Origin: UBA11704 sp964491805
Lineage (GTDB): Bacteria; Patescibacteriota; Minisyncoccia; Phycocordibacterales; UBA5272
Length of the DNA: 28,001 nucleotides
Assembly (NCBI GenBank): GCA_964491805.1
Contig: CAZBGU010000009.1
Location: 1 to 28,001 of the forward strand
Direction: 5' to 3'
The notes beneath the pieces are model-generated. The model worked only from the letters and a program-made list of their open reading frames with translations, made no database searches and had not been told where the DNA came from. The position numbers and the translations under genes were made by a program. Below are positions 22,756 through 28,001 of this stretch, piece after piece (position 1 is the stretch's first letter; every line of letters begins with the position of its first letter).

Positions 22756-23664
22756 TTATCTATCAGGTGTCTTGAGCATATACTCATTTTTCTGTGGCTG
22801 TATAAGGACTTTTGCTATATCTGGATAGTCTCTTGAAATCGCACTTTTTACCTTGTTGCAGTACTTCTGAGCTGTATCCGCTACCCCTGAACCCATCTTT
22901 TTTCGTACAAAATCATACACGTCTGTATTGCTTACAGGTTGCTCAAAGTCGTTCCAAAGTTTTTCAATAAAATACTTCTGTTCATTGCTAGTACCAAAAG
23001 CGTGAAGCAAAGTTCCATCAAGATAGAGGTTTCCTGTTCTGGTATCAAACTGAACTCTTCTTCTTTTTATGAGAAGCTCTTCAAGTTTTTTGACACTAAA
23101 AAAAGCCTTACTTCCATCTACAAGAAGGTGTAGCGGTATGAACTGGTTCTGATTGTCTGGACCACTTACAGTATCTGTATTGGTGAAGATAACGTTGTGA
23201 GCATTGCGTACATCGTGAACGTCGTTACGTAGTCTCTCAAACTCAAGAGGGCTGTCCTGTCGCAAATAGTAATAGTGAAGAGTATTGTGTTTTGTGGTGT
23301 TTGTACCAAGCTTCCAAAGCTTCTTGTCTCCTTGAGTTTCGTCTACAGTTTTACCAGTGACACCTAACGTATCTTTGATGAGCTGTAGGAGTTTACTCTG
23401 ATTGATGGTCCAAACCCTGAGCTCATCTTCTTCAATTTTGCGGTTACTTGAGCCACAGATAATAAAAAACCCATCATCATTCTGAAATGGTGTTGAGTGG
23501 TGTCCGTCATCACAGAGAGTGCATTCAATTTCTGTTGCAATATCAACCTCTTTGAGAAGTCCAAGTGTTAGCAATTGAGCAAACTCTTTCTTATGATTGC
23601 TCTTATCTTTATATCCAAATACTGGTTCAGCTGAGCTGTTGAGCCTTTCAAAAAACCAGTCCAT
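22756..23664 (-). CDS. Cargo protein B: cysteine motif plus winged-helix-like C-terminus
   Basis: 302 aa, unrecognised. The N-terminal part has a possible zinc site (Cys48-x2-Cys51, His55/His56, Cys70 in FFIICGSSNRKIEEDELRVW). A middle region (about 110-200) contains LWKLG and YYYLRQDSPLEFERL. The C-terminal 90 residues resemble the winged-helix domain of OmpR-type regulators (GTLLHAFGTSNEQKYFIEKL, then SNTDVYDFVRKK and VKSAISRDYP), so DNA binding is likely. It starts 3 bases after the 392-aa gene, so the two are made together. A regulatory or defence role is speculation based on its place beside the restriction genes. Confidence 0.7.
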   Translation of the reverse strand: MDWFFERLNSSAEPVFGYKDKSNHKKEFAQLLTLGLLKEVDIATEIECTLCDDGHHSTPFQNDDGFFIICGSSNRKIEEDELRVWTINQSKLLQLIKDTLGVTGKTVDETQGDKKLWKLGTNTTKHNTLHYYYLRQDSPLEFERLRNDVHDVRNAHNVIFTNTDTVSGPDNQNQFIPLHLLVDGSKAFFSVKKLEELLIKRRRVQFDTRTGNLYLDGTLLHAFGTSNEQKYFIEKLWNDFEQPVSNTDVYDFVRKKMGSGVADTAQKYCNKVKSAISRDYPDIAKVLIQPQKNEYMLKTPDR

Positions 23665-23667
23665 ATA

Positions 23668-24846
23668 CTATTTAGCAAAACCCCATTTTTGTAAAAGCCC
23701 TCTGATAACTTTGTCTTCCTTGCGTTGCTTGAGACTGCATCCGTCTGGAGTAATACGCACAGTAATTTGTCGCTTTCTCGCTACAGTAAGAGTTCTTTTG
23801 AAAATGAACTTGAGCTCAATCTTCTTTACCTCCCACTGAGAAAGGTTTTTTAGTCCAATTTCTTCAAGAAGGTCTTTTATGCCATCAGTTCCAGCGGACC
23901 TCTCTTTTCCTCCAACGTCTACTCTGACACTATGAGCTACGCCAGAGATATGTCGTAGTTCAATTGCTTTGAGATACACTTTTTCAACGTCGTCTGATGG
24001 GTCTGTTACGAGCTCAACGTTCGCAATGTCCGATATGTTTCTAAGGTCAAAAGCTCTCTTCTCTGTCTGGTCAAGAGTACAGCCAAGAAAAAGTTCACAA
24101 AAAGCCCCTTGTAGACCTTCTATTCTTTCTATACCACCAACGGCTTTTACTCCAAGCATATTTAGTCTTGGGCTGTAGATAAATACCACACTAAAAACAG
24201 GGCGATGTGGCTTGTTTGATGTTATTTCATCACCATCAAAAGCAAGTTCTCCAGTAGGAAGGTCTTCCAGATAGGCTCTAATTATTAGAGTGTCATCATC
24301 GTCTTTCTTCCAACATTTTACTTTACACTTATCACCACGAAGGCTCTTTGAGTAGATAGAGGATATTTTTTTCTGAAGATTTTCAAAGCCAATATCTGTT
24401 ATCTCTCCAGACCCCTTTGTATACTTTTCGGGAATGATTATTTCTTTCGCACCAGATAGGTCTTCAATATCATTGAACTCAGCGTGCTGTTCAAAAATAC
24501 TTTTATGGTTCATAAACCACCACAAAGCACGCTCATCATCATTTTTACACTTCTCGTAAGTGGCGATGTCTATAACTTTTCTTTCAAGGGTTGCTCTTGC
24601 ATATAAAGCATCTATATGGCGAGGTGATGAAAGCTCGTTGATATATTCTAATTCTACGAATATCTTATCTCTGTCAGAGTGTTTATCAAGGGTTTCAATA
24701 AAGCGTTCAGACATTTCTTCTCTCTTCTCATCTTTTACAATAGAGAAGTCAATTGAAAACTCTCTTTTCAAAAACTCAGAGAGAAACTCTCCACTGATAT
24801 GCATCGCAAAATCTTTTGGGTCTGTGTATGGTGTACTCATAGGCAT
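23668..24846 (-). CDS. Cargo protein A: 392-aa protein of unknown function
   Basis: 392 aa, or 390 from the ATG at 24840. No known motif is seen. The N-terminal third is helical (SGEFLSEFLKREFSIDFSIV, ALYARATLERKVIDIATYEK), then comes a beta-rich middle (FSVVFIYSPRLNMLGVKAVG) and a basic C-terminus (FKRTLTVARKRQITVRI, then KQRKEDKVIRGLLQKWGFAK) that could bind nucleic acid. It is the first gene of a two-gene operon ending in a clear terminator, divergent from the HTH gene. The start sits in the ATG-TAA-ATG motif shared with 22639. There is no membrane segment, so it is cytoplasmic. Confidence 0.7.
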   Translation of the reverse strand: MPMSTPYTDPKDFAMHISGEFLSEFLKREFSIDFSIVKDEKREEMSERFIETLDKHSDRDKIFVELEYINELSSPRHIDALYARATLERKVIDIATYEKCKNDDERALWWFMNHKSIFEQHAEFNDIEDLSGAKEIIIPEKYTKGSGEITDIGFENLQKKISSIYSKSLRGDKCKVKCWKKDDDDTLIIRAYLEDLPTGELAFDGDEITSNKPHRPVFSVVFIYSPRLNMLGVKAVGGIERIEGLQGAFCELFLGCTLDQTEKRAFDLRNISDIANVELVTDPSDDVEKVYLKAIELRHISGVAHSVRVDVGGKERSAGTDGIKDLLEEIGLKNLSQWEVKKIELKFIFKRTLTVARKRQITVRITPDGCSLKQRKEDKVIRGLLQKWGFAK

Positions 24847-24899
24847 TTACATTCGCTTATGCACAAGGTCAAGATTGAGAAAGTGTAGTAAGTCGTGTA

Positions 24900-24931
24900 T
24901 GATAATAGTATCAAATGTTAGATAAAATATC
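24900..24931. promoter_or_regulatory. Divergent promoter region with two GATA/TATC palindromes
   Basis: TGATA-N4-TATCA (24900-24913) overlaps a minus-strand extended -10 TGATACTAT (24913-24905) for the cargo operon. GATA-N3-TATC (24921-24931) overlaps a plus-strand -10 TAAAAT (24923-24928) five or so bases ahead of the HTH transcript start. The spacing suggests operators of one regulator, possibly the HTH protein itself. Confidence 0.4.
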
Positions 24932-24939
24932 AAAGAAAT

Positions 24940-25143
24940 ATGGACCCTAAAAAACACGAAAAACCTGATAATTTACCTGAACTACTCACTCTCAAAGAAG
25001 CATCTCTTTACCTAAAGTGTCACGAAAATACCCTTAGACAATGGGACAAAAAAGGAATACTCCCTGCAATTCGTATCGGAGAAAGAAAAGTAAGGAGATA
25101 TAGAAAAGAAGACCTAGAAAAGTTTGTTCAGCATCCAAAATAG
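24940..25143 (+). CDS. Small MerR/excisionase-type HTH protein
   Basis: 67 aa. Residues about 14-62 form the winged helix-turn-helix of the excisionase/HTH_17 type: LLTLKEASLYLKCHENTLRQ, then GILPAIRIGERKVRRYRKED and LEKF. Such proteins act either as recombination directionality factors for excision or as transcription regulators. It is divergent from the cargo operon, 16 bases ahead of the methyltransferase, and follows a predicted -10 with a leader of about 5 nt. Control of the restriction-modification operon is the simplest reading; a second role with the recombinase is possible. Confidence 0.85.
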   Translation: MDPKKHEKPDNLPELLTLKEASLYLKCHENTLRQWDKKGILPAIRIGERKVRRYRKEDLEKFVQHPK

Positions 25144-25159
25144 TTATTACCAATCATAA

Positions 25160-27043
25160 ATGCAAATGTATATGAAAAAAGAAACAATAAAAAAGCCAGA
25201 AAGTATCATACAGAAACTCTCAACAACTAAAGGAAGGGCAATGCTTCAGTGGTATGAAAAGAGTGCTCCAAAAAGTATTGAATGGTTCCCTGCTCAAGAA
25301 AAAGAAGTGTATGGGAATATGAATGCAAAGGATTGGAACAAGATATTTTGGGGTGACAATAAACAGGTTCTTGCTCACTTACTCAAAGACTACAGAGGGA
25401 AGGTTGATTTGGTATACATTGACCCTCCTTTTGACAGTAAGGCTGATTACGTCAAAAGAATAAAACTAAATGAAAAACGTCTTGCTGGAGTAGACCAAAG
25501 TGTTATTGAACAAATGCAATATACAGATATTTGGGAAAAAGATGAATATCTTCAGTTTATGTATGAAAGATTGATTATTATAAGAGAACTTTTATCAGAA
25601 AAGGGTTCAATTTATCTACATTGTGACTGGCATCGTAATTCGTACATTCGTTTGATTATGGATGAAGTTTTTGGTGAAGATAATTTTATAAATGAAATAG
25701 TCTGGGGATATAGAATACAAGGAGTAGGAAAAACTACTTGGGCAAGGAAACACGATACAATTTTATTATATTCAAAATCATCTAATTATATTTTCAAACC
25801 ACTAAAAGAAAGAGTTATTTATGAAAAACCTTTTATTGACACCCAAGTTCAATCTTCAGAAATAAAAAACCTTTCAGAGAAAGAAGAGAAAGAGATTGCT
25901 GAGTGTCTTAAAAAGAAAAACTCATTACCGTTAAGGCTTAAAAATAAACTTTTTGATACATATTTTTCTGATGTTTACGTTCGTGACGTTTGGGACCACG
26001 ATGCAACAAAACCCTTAATTAGTGGCTCTTCAGAATATGTTGATTACCCGACACAAAAACCAGAAGGACTACTTGAAAGAATAATAACAGCATCCTCAGA
26101 CGAAGGAGACCTTGTTATGGACTGTTTTATGGGGTCTGGAACAACTCCTGTGGTTGCTCAGAAACTAAATAGGAAATGGATTGCTTGTGACATCAATAAG
26201 GGTGCAATAATAACAGCAACTCAACGCATAAATAAGATACTAAAGGAGCAAAAAAGTAAAGATGCTTTCAAGGTGTACAACGTGAACCATTACGAGGTAT
26301 TTACAAATGAAATACAAGCAAAACAGCTTTTGATTGAAACATACCGAGTTGAAGAACTTACTCGTGGTGACTTTGATGGAACTCTTGGTGCTGACTATGT
26401 AAAAATAATTTCTCCAAACAGAGTGCTTGGTAAAATGGATATCTCACTTGTTCTTGATGCTATAAAAAAGAACAAAGACCTCTTCGTAGTAAAGAAAGTT
26501 TCAAAACAAAAAGACACAACCTTTGAAAATAAAGTAATTGTTATTTGTAGTGGTGCTGAGCTTGATGTGCGTGACTTTGTAAAGAAAGAAAACAATACTG
26601 GTGTTGAGATTGAAATACGAGACATTCAGATTGATAAAAAAGAACTAGACTTCAAGAAACCCACTGAAGCAAATATCGCTTACTCTGTAAAAGGAAATAA
26701 GCTCACTATAGACGTAAAAGACTACTACTCTCCACTTCTTATGAAGCGTCTTGAGCTTGAGAATGAGAAGAGACTTTCTGTTGCTGAACGTGTTCAACTC
26801 TTTGATTATAGACAGGCTCTTGAGCACATTGTGATTGATGTGAACTACGGAGAAGGTCAAAAGAAAGGAACTGATATTTCATTCAACGCAGAGATATTTA
26901 TACATAAAGAAAATAAAGGTGGTCTTGTTGAAACTACCCACGAGTACTCCTACGACAAAAAAGGAACATATACTGTGGCTGTCAAAATAGTTGATGTTCT
27001 TGGGGAGGAATACTTTGAAACTCACGAGATAGTAATCAAATAA
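25160..27043 (+). CDS. Beta-class DNA methyltransferase (type III Mod-like) with unusual C-terminal tail
   Basis: 627 aa, with in-frame ATGs also at 25166 and 25172. Motif IV DPPF (88-91) precedes the SAM-binding motif I region DCFMGSGTT (321-329), the beta-class order used by type III Mod and many N6-adenine enzymes. YPTQKPEGLLERII (296-309) is the usual motif X. Between them lies a variable region likely to read the target DNA sequence. Residues about 370-627 are an extra part; the last about 35 (HEYSYDKKGTYTVAVKIVDV) look like a PKD/Ig-like strand pair. It should protect element and host DNA from the adjoining nuclease subunit. Confidence 0.88.
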   Translation: MQMYMKKETIKKPESIIQKLSTTKGRAMLQWYEKSAPKSIEWFPAQEKEVYGNMNAKDWNKIFWGDNKQVLAHLLKDYRGKVDLVYIDPPFDSKADYVKRIKLNEKRLAGVDQSVIEQMQYTDIWEKDEYLQFMYERLIIIRELLSEKGSIYLHCDWHRNSYIRLIMDEVFGEDNFINEIVWGYRIQGVGKTTWARKHDTILLYSKSSNYIFKPLKERVIYEKPFIDTQVQSSEIKNLSEKEEKEIAECLKKKNSLPLRLKNKLFDTYFSDVYVRDVWDHDATKPLISGSSEYVDYPTQKPEGLLERIITASSDEGDLVMDCFMGSGTTPVVAQKLNRKWIACDINKGAIITATQRINKILKEQKSKDAFKVYNVNHYEVFTNEIQAKQLLIETYRVEELTRGDFDGTLGADYVKIISPNRVLGKMDISLVLDAIKKNKDLFVVKKVSKQKDTTFENKVIVICSGAELDVRDFVKKENNTGVEIEIRDIQIDKKELDFKKPTEANIAYSVKGNKLTIDVKDYYSPLLMKRLELENEKRLSVAERVQLFDYRQALEHIVIDVNYGEGQKKGTDISFNAEIFIHKENKGGLVETTHEYSYDKKGTYTVAVKIVDVLGEEYFETHEIVIK

Positions 27044-27048
27044 AAACT

Positions 27049-27387
27049 ATGAACGAAACATCCTTGCAAAAAATTGAAAACCTCTCTGAAAATGACTTGT
27101 CTGTAGATAATTTTGATACGATAAAAGTTTACACAGAAGACAGCCATCTAATGAGAAGACTTATCAGACATAAGCCTTCAGGCGAGCTCTACTTTTATGA
27201 GTTCAAAGAAGAAATAGACTACGAGAATGGTAATGACCCACAGTATAGGACATACATACCAGTAGAAAATGAAGAACGTTCTGACGAAATAAATAAACTA
27301 GATAGTTTTGGAATACTTTCCATCTCTCCAAGAATAATAAAAGATTGGCTTGCTGATGACACTCGTACAATCAAATGGATTAGATAA
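27049..27387 (+). CDS. Small protein between Mod and Res, unknown function
   Basis: 112 aa, acidic. It starts 5 bases after the methyltransferase stop and ends 3 bases before the restriction subunit, so it is part of one tight operon. The middle resembles a short beta hairpin (MRRLIRHKPSGELYFYEFKE), followed by an acidic loop and a C-terminal helix (SPRIIKDWLADDTRTIKWI). There are no Cys clusters or membrane segments. Standard type III systems have only mod and res, so this is an extra component: a specificity or assembly factor, or a nuclease inhibitor. None of these can be decided from sequence. Confidence 0.75.
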   Translation: MNETSLQKIENLSENDLSVDNFDTIKVYTEDSHLMRRLIRHKPSGELYFYEFKEEIDYENGNDPQYRTYIPVENEERSDEINKLDSFGILSISPRIIKDWLADDTRTIKWIR

Positions 27388-27390
27388 TAT

Positions 27391-28001
27391 ATGCAATTTT
27401 TTCTTCAACTACTTCAAAATATGGTCCGTGAGTGGCGTGAAAATGGGTATGAAGGTATCTATCCAGAAACACGAAACATTCTCACACACATCAAAAGCAA
27501 TAACTTTCTTCACGAGCCACAACGTGAAGCTCTTGAAACATATATCTACCTCAAAGAGATAATGAACAATGCTTCCGTTCCAAAAATAGTTGGAATAGTT
27601 GCGAAAGATAACAAGGACCTTCTCAAGGCTCTTGGCTTCACCAATGACATCATTGACCTCTTTGATGACCTTGCTGAAGAAAAAAAAGCTGAACGCATCC
27701 AGAAGAAACTTGCTGAACTTGGCTACGCTGAATATGGATATGCAAACTATGTACTCGCTCTCACGATGGGTGCAGGTAAAACTATTTTGATGGGTGTACT
27801 TATGATGTATGAGTTTATCTTGTCGTACAAGCACGATGAAGACACGAGATTTGCAAAGAACATACTACTCTTTGGTCCAGCTGATACTGGAATTATAGAA
27901 GTACTCAAAGAAGTAAAGAACTTTGACTACAGTTCTGTTATCCCTCGTGAGTATGATGACATCTTGCTGAACATCAAGTATTGGTACTTGGAGAAACCAG
28001 A
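27391..28001 (+). CDS. Type III-like restriction subunit (Res), helicase N-terminus, cut by the window
   Basis: I translated the first 203 codons from the ATG at 27391. A Q-motif-like segment (FLHEPQREALETYIYL, about 39-54) comes first. An unusually long insert (about 55-118, with a Lys/Glu-rich helix) separates it from Walker A TMGAGKT (125-131), followed by motif Ia-like sequence (NILLFGPADTGI). This is a superfamily 2 helicase as in type III Res, which uses ATP to move along DNA and carries a C-terminal nuclease domain, here outside the window. Other SF2-nuclease defence proteins are possible until the rest is read. It is the third gene of the operon. Confidence 0.82.
   Translation, partial: MQFFLQLLQNMVREWRENGYEGIYPETRNILTHIKSNNFLHEPQREALETYIYLKEIMNNASVPKIVGIVAKDNKDLLKALGFTNDIIDLFDDLAEEKKAERIQKKLAELGYAEYGYANYVLALTMGAGKTILMGVLMMYEFILSYKHDEDTRFAKNILLFGPADTGIIEVLKEVKNFDYSSVIPREYDDILLNIKYWYLEKP

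Larger units (their letters stand above)
18082..28001. mobile_element. Integrated mobile element at tRNA-Ala, right end outside the window
   Basis: The left border is taken as the 3' side of tRNA-Ala, because a large serine recombinase abuts it and reads into it. The element carries a minus-strand backbone (recombinase back to the DUF5659-like gene), a two-gene cargo operon, and a plus-strand HTH - methyltransferase - 112 aa - restriction subunit operon. No capsid, terminase, portal, relaxase or conjugation gene is visible, so it looks like an integrative element rather than a complete prophage. No second copy of the tRNA 3' end was noticed inside the window, so the exact att core and the right border are unknown. 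Confidence 0.75.

Noticed and set aside
18082..28001. Prophage
   Set aside because: No capsid, portal, tail, lysis or clear terminase gene was found. The NAxKHGL protein alone is not enough.
1..28001. CRISPR array or insertion sequence
   Set aside because: I saw no regularly spaced repeats and no DDE or HUH transposase. Only the serine recombinase is present.
24900..28001. Right attachment site inside the window
   Set aside because: No second copy of the tRNA-Ala 3' end was noticed, and the restriction operon runs off the window.

Overview
The window looks like a chromosome segment from an ultra-small Patescibacteria (Candidate Phyla Radiation) bacterium, probably of the Parcubacteria kind. 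This is inferred from several traits. The DNA is AT-rich. Many short secreted or membrane-anchored proteins with Thr/Ser-rich linkers have no clear relatives. DnaX is very short, the tRNA gene has no encoded CCA, and the DUF2914 and DUF5659-like families are present. TGA is used as a normal stop (for example at 6027-6029 and 18020-18022), which argues against the TGA-glycine code of Gracilibacteria and Absconditabacteria.

Left part (1-7140), cell envelope: a partial multi-Ig surface protein, a lipoprotein, two small exported proteins, a PliI-like/META exported protein, a coiled-coil matrixin-type metalloprotease coupled through an ATGA overlap to a transglutaminase-like protein, and a small beta-repeat protein. 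Middle (7160-17900), mostly housekeeping: a DUF2914 membrane protein, CTP synthase (pyrG), a TetA-like MFS exporter, a membrane-anchored cytochrome b5-like protein, a short DnaX without its zinc module, and an operon serS - ftsQ-like - dus. Two small conserved or acidic proteins lie next to the tRNA.

Right part (18009-28001), an integrated mobile element entered at the 3' side of a tRNA-Ala(UGC) gene. Its minus-strand backbone, in transcription order, is: DUF5659-like protein, AAA+/helicase-like ATPase, a 'GPKTxxGK...NAxKHGL' protein, a zinc-ribbon protein, an 86-aa protein, and a large serine recombinase. The recombinase reading frame runs antisense through the tRNA. Cargo lies further right: a two-gene operon of unknown function (392 and 302 aa), then, divergently, a small HTH protein, a beta-class DNA methyltransferase with an unusual C-terminal tail, a 112-aa protein and the start of a helicase-type restriction subunit. 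The right end of the element is outside the window.

Expression signals: many promoters here are of the extended -10 type (TGnTAnnnT). Several sit so close to the start codon that the mRNA would be leaderless or nearly so. Three isolated genes (1573-2229, 6767-7072, 13423-13749) contrast with this: they have GC-richer third codon positions, clear Shine-Dalgarno sites and strong intrinsic terminators.
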